A stretch of 64,000 bases of DNA from Thalassococcus_A lentus (GTDB taxonomy: Bacteria > Pseudomonadota > Alphaproteobacteria > Rhodobacterales > Rhodobacteraceae), in contig NZ_JAQIOY010000003.1 in assembly GCF_028023555.1 (NCBI RefSeq), positions 1-64,000 of the forward strand, given 5' to 3'. Below are positions 16,681 through 26,095 of this stretch, piece after piece. The notes beneath the pieces are model-generated. The model worked only from the letters and a program-made list of their open reading frames with translations, was not told where the DNA came from and searched no databases. A program made the translations under genes and the position numbers. Positions within the stretch are counted from its first letter, which is position 1; the number at the start of each line of letters is the position of its first letter.

Positions 16681-16708
16681 AAGGGCCGCGACCATGCGGC
16701 CCTTTTCT
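16681..16708 (+). terminator. Terminator of the amt operon
   Basis: Stem AAGGGCCGC/GCGGCCCTT (16681-16689 with 16696-16704) with loop GACCAT, followed by TTCT. It separates amt and its small partner from dmmD. Confidence 0.75.
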
Positions 16709-16853
16709 GAATTCGGCCAGTCTTTGCGGCACCAAACATCAATAATTTGCCTGTCAGGAAAAAAATCTGCACGCCAGTATTGATTTTTGACGCCCTATCG
16801 GTCTGAATAACCGCAACCAAAACACGCAAAAGAACGAAAACAGGGGGGCCGTT

Positions 16854-18005
16854 ATGGCTATTCTTTGGAGAACGTCCGCACTGGCGCAGCGCCATGCCGA
16901 AATCGGCGGTGAGCTGGAGGATTGGAACGGCATGGGAACTGCCTGGTTCTATGATGACACACCAGAACGTGCCAAAGCCGACTACGAAGCGATCCGGACC
17001 AAAGCGGGTCTCATGGATGTTTCGGGTCTGAAAAAAGTTCACGTCGTCGGACCTGACGCCGCCTATGTGATCGATCGTGCGACCACGCGGAACGTCGAAA
17101 AGATTGCACCGGGCCGGTCGACCTATGCCTGCTTCCTCAACGATCGCGGGTACTTTGTAGATGACTGCATCATCTATCACATTGCGGTCAATTCCTGGCT
17201 GGTGGTGCATGGCACGGGTACGGGCATGGAGCAACTGGCAGCCGCCGCGGCGGGCAAGAACTGCGAAATCCTGTTTGATGATGATTTGCACGATATGTCG
17301 CTGCAGGGTCCTAAGGCGGTTGATATCCTTGCAAAGGACATTCCGAGCATCCGGGATCTGGCCTATTTCGGAATCATCCAAACCCGCCTTTACGGTCGCG
17401 ACGTGATGATTTCGCGCACAGGCTACACCGGTGAGCGTGGCTACGAGATTTTCTGCCGGGCCAAGGATGCTGTGCACATCTGGGACAACATTCTGGAAAA
17501 AGGCGCTGCAGAAGGCGTTCGTCCGACGCAGTTCAGCACGTTGGATATGCTGCGGATTGAAAGCTACCTGCTGTTCTATCCCGGCGATAACTCCGAGACG
17601 TTCCCATTCGAAGACGGCTCGCCCTGTGGCGATACGCTTTGGGAACTGGGCCTCGACTTTACAGTTTCGCCGGACAAGATCGGGTTCGTTGGTTCCGAAA
17701 ACCATTATGCCATGAAGGGCAAAGAGCGCTTCAAGATCTTCGGTGTTCAGCTTTCCGGTGGCATGGAGCAGATGGAAATGTTCGCGCGCGTTCATCACGA
17801 AGGCAAGGACGTGGGTGTCATCACGTATGGTCTGTCATCCGAACTGAACGGCTATTCCGTCGCGATCGCGCGTCTGTCGCCTGAGGTCGCTGTCGCGGGA
17901 ACCAAGCTGACGGTGGTTCAGCCAGACGGCACTGAACTGGCAGCAACTGCGGAAGAGATGCCGTTCTACGACAAAGACAAGTCGATCCGCACCGCGAAAG
18001 GCTGA
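16854..18005 (+). CDS. dmmD: DmmD, GcvT-family THF-dependent aminomethyltransferase
   Basis: A 383-residue GcvT/T-protein homologue without extra domains: AGLMDVSGLKKVHVVGPDA, ARDVMISRTGYTGERGYEIF-type motif (in VMISRTGYTGERGYEIFC) and LDMLRIESYLLFYPGDN are the THF-binding landmarks. It leads a dmmDABC run and probably moves the formaldehyde-level carbon released by dimethylamine monooxygenase onto THF to make methylene-THF. The start has GGGGGG upstream. A weak hairpin follows before dmmA, so full co-transcription is not certain. Confidence 0.88.
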   Translation: MAILWRTSALAQRHAEIGGELEDWNGMGTAWFYDDTPERAKADYEAIRTKAGLMDVSGLKKVHVVGPDAAYVIDRATTRNVEKIAPGRSTYACFLNDRGYFVDDCIIYHIAVNSWLVVHGTGTGMEQLAAAAAGKNCEILFDDDLHDMSLQGPKAVDILAKDIPSIRDLAYFGIIQTRLYGRDVMISRTGYTGERGYEIFCRAKDAVHIWDNILEKGAAEGVRPTQFSTLDMLRIESYLLFYPGDNSETFPFEDGSPCGDTLWELGLDFTVSPDKIGFVGSENHYAMKGKERFKIFGVQLSGGMEQMEMFARVHHEGKDVGVITYGLSSELNGYSVAIARLSPEVAVAGTKLTVVQPDGTELAATAEEMPFYDKDKSIRTAKG

Positions 18006-18017
18006 TACGCAAACAAG

Positions 18018-18046
18018 GGGTGCGCTGGATGGCAGCGCGCCCTTTC
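18018..18046 (+). terminator. Weak hairpin between dmmD and dmmA
   Basis: GGGTGCGCTG/CAGCGCGCCC pairs with one mismatch, loop GATGG, followed by TTTCTTC. It could partly terminate or attenuate transcription and so set dmmD above dmmABC. Confidence 0.4.
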
Positions 18047-18087
18047 TTCATTTTCGGTGAAGCAACGAGCCACGAAAGACCCCAGCG

Positions 18088-18690
18088 ATGTCAAAGTTTC
18101 AATTCCCGGAAAGCATCAAGAGCAGACCAGTCTATGGCACGCTTGAGCCGCGTCCCGGAAAATCGCATTTGATGATAGCCGATGCTGAAGGTGCCGAGGC
18201 GCTTTTGGATCTTGCCGCTCAGGATGCGGATCTGATGGCCAAGGCCCACATCATCTTTATTCCCAAGGGCACCGCCTACAGCGATAAGCTGCAAGCACTG
18301 AACCCGGCGCAGTACTACGAAGGCCCCTCATATGAGGCTTCGGTTCAGCGTCTGCGTCACGTCTTGGCGAACGCGCATCAGGGCACTCAGGTATATCTGG
18401 CAGGCACCGAAGGATTGATGGGGCAAGCCCAGAACGAGGCTATGCAGGCCGGTATTCCGCATACAGCAATTCAGACAGAGCATCGCGGATCGGTTGCGCG
18501 GCGGATGCAATGCGTTCACTGCAAAGGCATCACCGAAGACGTTATGCATGACCCGTTCCAATGCGCGCATTGCGGATTGCATCTGTTCGTGCGGGATCAT
18601 TATTCGCGGCGTCTGGCTGCCTATCAGGGTGTCCGTGTTGACGCGGAAGATCATGGAAATATCCCGGAACCAGTGGAGCTGTACAAATGA
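18088..18690 (+). CDS. dmmA: Dimethylamine monooxygenase subunit DmmA
   Basis: A 200-residue protein with a C-terminal four-cysteine site, CVHC (about residue 144-147) and CAHC (about 162-165), spaced like a rubredoxin or zinc ribbon. The N-terminal part has an alpha/beta character (HLMIADAEGAEALLDLA). It sits first in dmmABC, with an ATGA-type overlap to the reductase gene. In Roseobacters DmmABC oxidises dimethylamine to methylamine and formaldehyde with NADPH and O2; this subunit may carry electrons or stabilise the complex. Confidence 0.85.
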   Translation: MSKFQFPESIKSRPVYGTLEPRPGKSHLMIADAEGAEALLDLAAQDADLMAKAHIIFIPKGTAYSDKLQALNPAQYYEGPSYEASVQRLRHVLANAHQGTQVYLAGTEGLMGQAQNEAMQAGIPHTAIQTEHRGSVARRMQCVHCKGITEDVMHDPFQCAHCGLHLFVRDHYSRRLAAYQGVRVDAEDHGNIPEPVELYK

Positions 18691-19673
18691 GCGCTGCCCC
18701 TCAAAAAGCAAAGTCCGGCGCAGAGCAGATTGCGGTGACAGTAAGCGCCGTGGTGCCCCTCAACGATCTGGTGACCCGGTTCGAGTTTTCGCGCACCGAT
18801 GGCCAGCCTTTGCCGACGTTTTCAGGTGGTGCACATACCGTTGTGACCATGGACGACGACGGCCGGACTCGCCTGAACCCCTATTCATTGATGTCCGATC
18901 CATCAGATACATCGTTCTATGCGATCTCTGTCCGTCGGGATGATCAGGGCAGGGGTGGATCTCTGTTCATGCACACCCGGGTCAAGGTCGGCGACCAGAT
19001 GACGATTACCTATCCAGTGAACCTTTTTTCGCTGGATTTGCGCGCCCGCAAGCACCTGTTTTTTGCGGGTGGGATTGGTATCACGCCTTTCATGTCGATG
19101 ATTGCTCAACTTGAGCGCATGAACGGCAATTGGGAACTTCACTATTCGGTCCGCACCGAAACGCTGGGCACCTATGTGGACGAGCTGCGCTATAAATTCC
19201 CGAACAAAGTACATGTCTATTACGACGATCAATCGCAAAGCATCCCGCTTGAGGACCTGCTGGATGGGCAACCTCTTGGAACAAATGCCTACGTCTGCGG
19301 GCCCAAGGGAATGATCGATTGGGTGCATGCAACCGCCTCGGCTGCTGGCTGGCCAGATGCGCAGGTGCATTCCGAAGAATTCACAGCGCCACAGCCTGGC
19401 AAGCCCTTTGAGGTTCGGCTGTGCAAATCCGACAAGACGATTCAGGTTGGTGAAAACGAAAGCTTGCTCGAGGCATTGGAGCGAGAAGGCGTGGATGCCC
19501 CGTTCCTGTGTCGTGGCGGGGCCTGTGGCCAATGCGAAACCGACGTTGTTTCATCCGATGGTGAATTTATCCATCGGGATCACTGGCTGGACGATGAACA
19601 GCACGCCAGCGGAAAGAAAATCATGCCATGTGTCAGCCGTTTTGTTGGCAAATCTCTGGAGCTTGACAGATGA
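18687..19673 (+). CDS. dmmB: Dimethylamine monooxygenase reductase subunit DmmB
   Basis: A 328-residue oxidoreductase of the phthalate-dioxygenase-reductase type. It has a flavin domain with LNPYSLMSDPSD, an NAD(P)H domain with FFAGGIGITPFMSM and YVCGPKGMIDWV, and a C-terminal plant-type 2Fe-2S domain with CRGGACGQCETD and a fourth Cys in IMPCVSR. It passes electrons from NAD(P)H to the haem oxygenase subunit. ATGA overlaps join it to dmmA and dmmC. Confidence 0.9.
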   Translation: MSAAPQKAKSGAEQIAVTVSAVVPLNDLVTRFEFSRTDGQPLPTFSGGAHTVVTMDDDGRTRLNPYSLMSDPSDTSFYAISVRRDDQGRGGSLFMHTRVKVGDQMTITYPVNLFSLDLRARKHLFFAGGIGITPFMSMIAQLERMNGNWELHYSVRTETLGTYVDELRYKFPNKVHVYYDDQSQSIPLEDLLDGQPLGTNAYVCGPKGMIDWVHATASAAGWPDAQVHSEEFTAPQPGKPFEVRLCKSDKTIQVGENESLLEALEREGVDAPFLCRGGACGQCETDVVSSDGEFIHRDHWLDDEQHASGKKIMPCVSRFVGKSLELDR

Positions 19674-20737
19674 CCATTCAGTTCAACAACGAGACCTTCC
19701 GCGACGACTATTCGTTCCACAACTCTGATTGGGCTATCAAACGGTTCCCATTCCCGTTCCACGAAGACAGCTACATGTATTCGGTCAACATGGAGCAGCA
19801 CCGAGGCGGCCCTGAAGGTTCCGTCTATGAAAAGCGGTTCGATGTGGACGAACACTATGTGTCCGAGATGCGCGACCGGGCGATGGTTTTGGCCGATGAC
19901 CCGCTGCGTTGCCAATCCTTGCCGCACATGACGCTGGCCGGGTGGGACCTGCTGGAATTGATCATGGTCAGCAAGTCCGAGGACTACCCGGACCTGTTTG
20001 AACTGCATCGCGATGGCAACACATGGCGGTGGATCAATAAACCGCTGGGAATCGATGACACGTTCACCTTTCTGGACGAAACCACGCTGCCCTATGGGCC
20101 GATGGAATACATTACCCGGCAGGCGCAGGGCGATTTCTGTGTATTGGACCAGCGTGACGAAATGCTTTGGATGGATGCTGGGATGGTCACGACCCAGGCG
20201 GACTGGTCCCTTGATTTCGACATTGGCATGAACTTCTTCGAATGGCATGCGCCTGTTCCGTTGGCTCATGAAATGGGCATCTTCAAACGCGCGCTTAAAT
20301 TCCTGCTGAATATCCAGCAAGGGGCGCCGGCGCGCCGTTTGAACTGGACAATGACGGTTAATCCGCTTTTGGACACCAGCCCGGAAAACTATCACAAGTG
20401 GGGCATTCAGAAGACGACGCTGACACCGGAAAATATCGGGTCCAAGCAACACTTGCGGGTGGAGTTGCAGACGTTTTTCCGACTGCCGCGTTCAAATGCT
20501 CTGGTCTTTCCCATTCGGTGCTACCTGATTTCGTTCCAGGATCTCGTCACGATGCCGAAATGGGGGCGCCGTTTGCACCGCGTCGTTCGCGACTTGCCGG
20601 ATGAATTGGCTACCTACAAAGGCTTTATCGACAACCGGCCGATGATGCTGGACTACCTGAGCCAGTTCGACGACGGTTTGCCGACAAGCCCGGGTGTCTT
20701 CCCAGATCAGGATACGGAGCCTGCGCTACAAAAATAG
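19670..20737 (+). CDS. dmmC: Dimethylamine monooxygenase catalytic subunit DmmC (DUF3445)
   Basis: A 355-residue protein of the DUF3445/haem-dependent oxidative N-demethylase family. Visible landmarks are NSDWAIKRFPFPFHEDSYMY near the start, CQSLPHMTLAGWDLLEL, VNPLLDTSPENYHKWG and LRVELQTFFRLPRSNALVFP. It is the presumed haem-binding oxygenase that N-demethylates dimethylamine. It overlaps dmmB by ATGA and is followed by a strong terminator. Confidence 0.88.
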   Translation: MTIQFNNETFRDDYSFHNSDWAIKRFPFPFHEDSYMYSVNMEQHRGGPEGSVYEKRFDVDEHYVSEMRDRAMVLADDPLRCQSLPHMTLAGWDLLELIMVSKSEDYPDLFELHRDGNTWRWINKPLGIDDTFTFLDETTLPYGPMEYITRQAQGDFCVLDQRDEMLWMDAGMVTTQADWSLDFDIGMNFFEWHAPVPLAHEMGIFKRALKFLLNIQQGAPARRLNWTMTVNPLLDTSPENYHKWGIQKTTLTPENIGSKQHLRVELQTFFRLPRSNALVFPIRCYLISFQDLVTMPKWGRRLHRVVRDLPDELATYKGFIDNRPMMLDYLSQFDDGLPTSPGVFPDQDTEPALQK

Positions 20738-20764
20738 CCCGGCTCTTGTAATGGCTGGATAACC

Positions 20765-20796
20765 AAAAGCGCGCGAGTTACATCGCGCGCTTTTTT
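20765..20796. terminator. Bidirectional terminator between dmmC and the XRE gene
   Basis: Eleven-base-pair stem AAAAGCGCGCG/CGCGCGCTTTT (20765-20775 with 20784-20794) with As on one side and TTTTTT on the other, so it works for both convergent transcripts. Confidence 0.85.
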
Positions 20797-20801
20797 CGTG
20801 A

Positions 20802-21452
20802 TCAGCCCTGAGGGTAACTGATGATCGACAGATATTTCGCTGGCAGCTGAACAAGGTTCTCTGGCCCATGCGGCGCATCCGCGTCGAAAAACAACGTATC
20901 ACCGGGCCGCAGGGGATAGACCTCTGAACCGTGCCGGTAATCGACTGCGCCTTCCAGCATGTAGATCGTTTCGATCCCGCCGTGCTGAAACGTCTCGAAG
21001 GTGTCGCTTTCCGTGGTGAGCTCGATCAAATACGGCTCCACCATGACACCACTGGAATTGCTGCCAAGGTGTCCAAGCAGATTATACTGATGGCCGGCGC
21101 GGGTGCCGTCCCGTTCGATTTCAACCCCGTCGCCGGATTTCGTGTGTACGGCTTCACGGCGTTCTTCGTATTGACGGAAAAAAGAAGTGAGCGGCACGGA
21201 GAGCGCATTCGCCAGCGTTTGCAGCGTCGAAAGCGAGGGCGAGGTGTTGCCGTTTTCAATCTTTGAAAGCATGCCAATGGACAAACCGGTCAATTCCGAC
21301 AATTCGGCAACTGTGGTGCCGTGAGCTTTTCGGAATGCCCGGACTTCTCGCCCGATCGCGACCTCAAGAACTTTCTCTCGTGAGGATCGAATGGAATGTG
21401 GATCTTGCGTTAGGCGCGTGCTCATTTCTGCTACCAATTCAGCTTGTTCCAT
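20802..21452 (-). CDS. XRE-family regulator with cupin domain
   Basis: 216 residues: a helix-turn-helix (about residues 35-90, AELSELTGLSIGMLSKIENG, PSLSTLQTLANALSVPL) and a C-terminal cupin (IETIYMLEGAVDYRHG, PLRPGDTLFFDADAPHG). Such regulators sense small metabolites with the cupin and control amine, polyamine or sulfonate catabolism. AAGGAGG seven bases before the ATG fixes the start. Position between dmmABC and the divergent GlxA-type regulator suggests control of the methylamine genes. Confidence 0.85.
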   Translation of the reverse strand: MEQAELVAEMSTRLTQDPHSIRSSREKVLEVAIGREVRAFRKAHGTTVAELSELTGLSIGMLSKIENGNTSPSLSTLQTLANALSVPLTSFFRQYEERREAVHTKSGDGVEIERDGTRAGHQYNLLGHLGSNSSGVMVEPYLIELTTESDTFETFQHGGIETIYMLEGAVDYRHGSEVYPLRPGDTLFFDADAPHGPENLVQLPAKYLSIISYPQG

Positions 21453-21575
21453 AATCGCGCCTCCTTACGATGGACCCGCGGGCCTGTCCATTCTGAAAAG
21501 TGTAGCGAAGTTTCTTCTTATTGCTACAATTATTCCTGTGAGTATAATTTTGATTGCTCAGAACTGGCGGATACC

Positions 21576-22571
21576 ATGCAAAGACCCTTCTCAACCGGTT
21601 TTATGATCTTCCCGGGCTTTCCGATGGCTTGCCTGACGTCGATGATCGAACCGCTTCGCGCGGCCAATGAAATTTCGGATACCAAGGCCTTTGAATGGGT
21701 CTTGATTTCAGAGACTTTGGATCGTGTCGACGCCAGTGCCTTGGTGGCGTTTGAGCCTGGAAAAACGCTGGATCAAATACGGGATCTGGATTTGCTGATC
21801 TTGCTGTCTGGCCCGAACGCACAATTCAAAAGCGACTCCAGCGCTGCCAAACTTCGATCATTGCAGCGTCATGGAACAGCGGTTGGCGCTGTCAGTGGTG
21901 GTGTTTTTCCCCTTGTTCGTGCCGAGCTGGCCAAGGGCAAGCCGCTGGCGGTTCATTGGTGTTACAAGGCTGCGTTCGACACCGATTTTCCGGAACAGAA
22001 CAGCTCGGATCAGGTGATTGAGATCTCTGAATCCTTGTTGACCGCGGCAGGCGCGGCCGCAGCGTTTGATCTGTCGTTGCACATCATCAAGCAAAAGCTG
22101 GGCAACGGCATCGCGACCGAAGTCGCCTGTTGGTTCCAGCACCCTGTCATTCGCAACACGGGTGTGTCTCAGGCGGTTCCGTCCCTCAGCACCGGCGACA
22201 CCGGCGATGCGCTATCGCCGTTGATTTCCCGCGCTGTGCGCATTTTGACGGAAAACCTGTCTGAGCCAGTTGGGATCGGAGAGCTGGCCGATCAACTGGG
22301 GATCACGGCCCGCCATCTTGAGCGGTCATTCAAACAATCCACCGGTTTGAGCCCCACGCACTACTATCGCAAACTGCGCATGGATGCGGCACGGCAAATG
22401 GTGCGCTACACGAACGAACGGCTTGGCGAAATCGCTGCTGCGGTCGGGTACGGCAGCCTTCAGACTTTTTCAAAGCACTATCAATCCGCCTTTGACGTAA
22501 CGCCCAAACAAGACCGCAACCGGATCAACTTGTTCCGTGTCAAAGGCAACCTGTCCGTGCCATCTGTCTGA
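21576..22571 (+). CDS. GlxA-family AraC-type regulator (GbdR-like)
   Basis: 331 residues: an N-terminal DJ-1/PfpI-like amidotransferase-fold domain (FMIFPGFPMACLTSMIEPLRAAN, LLILLSGPNA, GAVSGGVFPL) and a C-terminal AraC DNA-binding domain (ISELADQL-type GIGELADQLGITARHLERSF, KLRMDAARQMV, AAVGYGSLQTFSKHY). Relatives such as GbdR and SouR activate glycine betaine, dimethylglycine and sarcosine genes. The ATG at 21576 is the family start; the reading frame extends upstream without support. It lies next to mgdABCD, its likely target. Confidence 0.87.
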   Translation: MQRPFSTGFMIFPGFPMACLTSMIEPLRAANEISDTKAFEWVLISETLDRVDASALVAFEPGKTLDQIRDLDLLILLSGPNAQFKSDSSAAKLRSLQRHGTAVGAVSGGVFPLVRAELAKGKPLAVHWCYKAAFDTDFPEQNSSDQVIEISESLLTAAGAAAAFDLSLHIIKQKLGNGIATEVACWFQHPVIRNTGVSQAVPSLSTGDTGDALSPLISRAVRILTENLSEPVGIGELADQLGITARHLERSFKQSTGLSPTHYYRKLRMDAARQMVRYTNERLGEIAAAVGYGSLQTFSKHYQSAFDVTPKQDRNRINLFRVKGNLSVPSV

Positions 22572-22587
22572 GCAACGATGCTGTGGC

Positions 22588-23151
22588 TCAGAGCGCGGAG
22601 CGCATCGCCGTAAGCAGCGCGTGATGAAGCGAGCCCGCAGAAGAGCGGGGGCCCAAAACGCGGACATGATCAGGGTTGGTCATGACAAGAAAGCAGCCAA
22701 GATGGTCGATGCTGGTTCTTGTTGCTTCTCCGCCGGACCCGCTACGCAAATCAACTGCGCACAGCCGCTCGAATACCGCGGGCAGGTGGTCTCCGGTCAG
22801 ATCAAATCGGCACCACGCATCGTTCTGCTCTGTGACGCTGGCTGTTTCGCCGACAGCTTCTTTGATTTGAGCAGCAAGATCCTCATGTGTGCCATGGGGT
22901 GCGCAGATCATCCACTGATCTGGACCCATCCAGAATGCGCCATAGGGATCGTTCGAAACGCTTTGCCCTGGCTCTGGCAGAGCAAAGCCTAAAAAGTCCT
23001 GAAGCGCGGATCGCACTTGCGCTTCGTGCCCAAGCCGAGATGAACAAGAGGCCAAGGCGGTATCCACCACTTCGGTCAGAGTGACCGGACCATGCGTATC
23101 TGTGCGCGGTTCATGCGCGCCCAGCGGGGTTAGGGGACGAAAGTCAGACAC
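22588..23151 (-). CDS. mgdD: N-methylglutamate dehydrogenase subunit D (SoxG-like gamma subunit)
   Basis: 187 residues related to the gamma subunit of heterotetrameric sarcosine oxidase (SoxG), seen in FWMGPDQWMICAPHG, VTEQNDAWCRFDLTG and ALTA-type RTSIDHLGCFLVM. I chose the GTG at 23151, which overlaps the mgdC stop by eight bases and has AAGGAG upstream; an ATG at 23202 would overlap further. It is the last gene of mgdABCD. Whether the complex acts on sarcosine or N-methylglutamate is decided by context (gmaS-mgsABC), not by this subunit. Confidence 0.82.
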   Translation of the reverse strand: MSDFRPLTPLGAHEPRTDTHGPVTLTEVVDTALASCSSRLGHEAQVRSALQDFLGFALPEPGQSVSNDPYGAFWMGPDQWMICAPHGTHEDLAAQIKEAVGETASVTEQNDAWCRFDLTGDHLPAVFERLCAVDLRSGSGGEATRTSIDHLGCFLVMTNPDHVRVLGPRSSAGSLHHALLTAMRSAL

Positions 23152-26095
23152 GGAGCCGGTCTCCTTCGGGGTCGATGAAATGGGCGCTGACCACTTCGAC
23201 ATCGTGGTCCACGCCGGTCAGAGGGCTGACCAGCCGGATGACTTCGCCCATGCGCGCGTCGCCGCGTTTCAGATAACCGATAGCGATATGATGCCCGAGG
23301 TTTGGTGAGAAACAGGCCGATGTGACATAGCCTTGATCATGGGACGCATCGACGGGATCGCTTTTGGTCATCAAATGCGCACCGGCGGGCACCGGATTGG
23401 CTGCATCAACGGGCTTGAGCCCCACAAGTTTCAAGGCGTCATCGGTGTTCAGCCCGTCCCGTTCTGACAGGGTGGACCCGATGCTGTCTTTCTTCTTGTT
23501 GACCATACGCGCCATGCCAAGGTTCAATGCCGTGGTCGTTCCGTTCAACTCGTTGCCGGCGGCATGGCCCTTTTCAATCCTCATGACACCCAGCGCTTCG
23601 GTGCCATAGACCACTGCATCAAATTCTTCACCGGCCTCGACCAGTTTGCGGATCAATGCATCGCCGTAGCGTGTTGGAACGGCAATTTCATACGCAAGTT
23701 CGCCAGAGAACGAAATGCGGAACAAACGGGCACGTACGCCGCTCACGCTGATGTCGCCGCAGGCCATATAGGGAAACGCCTCGTTCGAGATGTCGTGTTC
23801 GGGGTCTACGACCTTTTGCAAAAGCTTGCGCGCGTTGGGCCCGGCGACGGAATACTGTGCCCATGCTTCGGTCGTGGAGATCAGTTGAACATCCAGATCG
23901 GGGAACAGGCATTGCCGCACAAACTCCATATGCCGATAGACGCCAACCGCGTTGGCTGTTGTGGTGGTCACAACAAAGTGGTCTTCGGCCATGCGTGCCG
24001 CGGTGCCGTCATCCATAGCGATGCCGTCTTCACGCAGCATAAGGCCATAGCGGACCTTGCCGACCGGGACCTTGGCAAACGGGTTGCAGTAGATCTTGTT
24101 CAGGAAAGTGGCCGCATCGGTGCCTTGAACGTCAATCTTACCCAGAGTTGTCACGTCACAGATGCCGACACTCTTGCGGGTTTGTAGCACCTCGCGGTCC
24201 ACGGACTGACGCCAGTGCGTTTCGCCGGCCTTGGGGAACCACTGCGCGCGCAGCCACATACCGACCTCGACGAAAACCGCGCCTTGTTCCTCGGCCCAGG
24301 TGTGAGAGGGTGTCTTGCGGACCGGTCTGAAATCCTCGTCTCGCGACCGCCCGGCAAAGGCGCCGATGGCCGTCGGAGTGTAAGGTGGCCGAAAGATCGT
24401 GGTGCCGACCTGTGGGATCGCTTTGCCCGCAAGTTCCGCCATGATCGCGAGACCGCCCATATTCGATGTCTTGCCCTGATCTGTAGCCATCCCCAGCGTG
24501 GTGTACCGTTTGAGATGCTCAACAGATTGAAAATTCTCCTGATGCGCCAGCTTTACGTCTTTGGCGGTCACATCGTTTTGTTGATCCAGCCAAGCACGCT
24601 TTGCGCCCTCAACATGCCAGAAGGGGGTGATCCGGACCGGGGCATCTTCAGTCTCTGGCAGACCGGGCCTGATCACCTTGTGACCGAGCGCGCTCAACGC
24701 AGCTTCAGCCATGTCCACACCACTTTTCAGCGTGGCATGTGTCGAAAATAGACCCGCAGCACATCCGGCAGGATGCATGCCATGCGGCAAGGTATCTCCG
24801 GGAACAAATGCCGCGATTTCTGCATTCCAGGTTGGGCGACCTCTTTGATGACTCGCCAGATGAACGTTCGGGTTCCAGCCGCCTGACACGCCCAGTGCGC
24901 CGCACTCAATGGTGCGCTGCGATCCGTCTGCCTGCGCGACCTTTACGAAGGTCAGTCCGAGACGGCCCATGGTGTCCTTAATCTGCGCGCCGCGCAGAAC
25001 TTCATAGTCGGTGCTTGTTGGTGCATCTGGGCGTGAATCGATAACCGCAGCGATCTTGATGCCCTTGGCGTGCAGATCCGTGGCCGTTCGGTGCCCGTCA
25101 TCGTTGTTGGTAAAGACGGCCACGCGTTTGGCCGGGGCTGCTGCCCAGCGGTTCACATAGCTCCGCAATGCAGAGGCCAGCATGATCCCGGGACGGTCAT
25201 TCTGTTCGAATGCAATCGGACGTTCGATCGCGCCAGTGGCCAGAATTGTCTGTTTTGAGTAAATGCGCCAAAGGATCTGACGCGGTTTTCCTTCGGGTGG
25301 TGTTGGCAGATGATCTGCGATGCGTTCTACAGCGCCGTAGATGCCATGATCGAACGCGCCAATCACGGTCGTTCTGGGCATGATCCGGACGTTTGGCATT
25401 GTCGCCAGTTCTGCAGCAGTGCTTTGGGCCCACGCATGTCCGGTTTGATCTCCAACCGTCAGGCTTTCGGAGTTCAGACGTCCACCCAGCATGAAGTCTT
25501 CATCGGCCACGATGACTTGCGCGCCAGCCCGAGCGGCCGTGAGAGCAGCCATCAATCCTGACGGCCCGGCGCCCACGACCAAAAGATCGCAATGCAAAAA
25601 GCCTTTGTCATAGCTGTCGGGGTCCGATTTCAAAGACAAAGAACCCAACCCGGCCGCTTTGCGGATGATCGGTTCATAGACCTTTTCCCAAAAGGCCGCC
25701 GGCCACATGAAGGTCTTGTAGTAAAAGCCCGCTGCAAAAAAGTTGGACAGCCGGTCGTTGATCGCCATCGCATCAAAGGCCAAGGACGGCCATCGGTTTT
25801 GCGATTTCGCAGTCAAGCCATCGAAAAGCTCGGCTGTTGTCGCGCGTGTGTTGGGTTCCTGCCGCGCACCTTCGCGCAATTCCACAATGGCGTTTGGCTC
25901 TTCAGAACCGGCGGTCAGCGGTCCTCTGGGGCGATGATATTTGAAGGACCGTCCCATAAGCCGGACATTGTTCGCCAAAAGAGCCGAGGCGAGCGTGTCG
26001 CCTTCGAAGCCTTGGTAGCGTTTGCCGTCGAATGTGAAATTGATCGTCTTGTCACGGTTGATCAATCCGCCTTGCACCCGGTTCGACTGTGTCAT
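23144..26095 (-). CDS. mgdC: N-methylglutamate dehydrogenase subunit C (SoxA-like alpha subunit)
   Basis: 983 residues in the sarcosine oxidase alpha layout: an N-terminal ferredoxin-like domain (INFTFDGKRYQGFEGDTLAS, KYHRPRGPLTAG), an NAD(H)-binding domain (VVGAGPSGLMAALTAARAGA) and a C-terminal GcvT/THF domain (about 600-975) with DISVSGVRARLFRISFSGELAYEI. It receives the imine from the FMN/FAD subunit and transfers the methyl carbon to THF, giving methylene-THF. Its ATG overlaps the mgdB stop (ATGA). The next step of the carbon is FolD, encoded at the window's left edge. Confidence 0.88.
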   Translation of the reverse strand: MTQSNRVQGGLINRDKTINFTFDGKRYQGFEGDTLASALLANNVRLMGRSFKYHRPRGPLTAGSEEPNAIVELREGARQEPNTRATTAELFDGLTAKSQNRWPSLAFDAMAINDRLSNFFAAGFYYKTFMWPAAFWEKVYEPIIRKAAGLGSLSLKSDPDSYDKGFLHCDLLVVGAGPSGLMAALTAARAGAQVIVADEDFMLGGRLNSESLTVGDQTGHAWAQSTAAELATMPNVRIMPRTTVIGAFDHGIYGAVERIADHLPTPPEGKPRQILWRIYSKQTILATGAIERPIAFEQNDRPGIMLASALRSYVNRWAAAPAKRVAVFTNNDDGHRTATDLHAKGIKIAAVIDSRPDAPTSTDYEVLRGAQIKDTMGRLGLTFVKVAQADGSQRTIECGALGVSGGWNPNVHLASHQRGRPTWNAEIAAFVPGDTLPHGMHPAGCAAGLFSTHATLKSGVDMAEAALSALGHKVIRPGLPETEDAPVRITPFWHVEGAKRAWLDQQNDVTAKDVKLAHQENFQSVEHLKRYTTLGMATDQGKTSNMGGLAIMAELAGKAIPQVGTTIFRPPYTPTAIGAFAGRSRDEDFRPVRKTPSHTWAEEQGAVFVEVGMWLRAQWFPKAGETHWRQSVDREVLQTRKSVGICDVTTLGKIDVQGTDAATFLNKIYCNPFAKVPVGKVRYGLMLREDGIAMDDGTAARMAEDHFVVTTTTANAVGVYRHMEFVRQCLFPDLDVQLISTTEAWAQYSVAGPNARKLLQKVVDPEHDISNEAFPYMACGDISVSGVRARLFRISFSGELAYEIAVPTRYGDALIRKLVEAGEEFDAVVYGTEALGVMRIEKGHAAGNELNGTTTALNLGMARMVNKKKDSIGSTLSERDGLNTDDALKLVGLKPVDAANPVPAGAHLMTKSDPVDASHDQGYVTSACFSPNLGHHIAIGYLKRGDARMGEVIRLVSPLTGVDHDVEVVSAHFIDPEGDRLRV

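Noticed and set aside
15439..16695. 418-codon minus-strand open frame opposite amt
   Set aside because: Its translation is rich in Cys, His and Arg with no domain, while the plus strand encodes a clear Amt protein.
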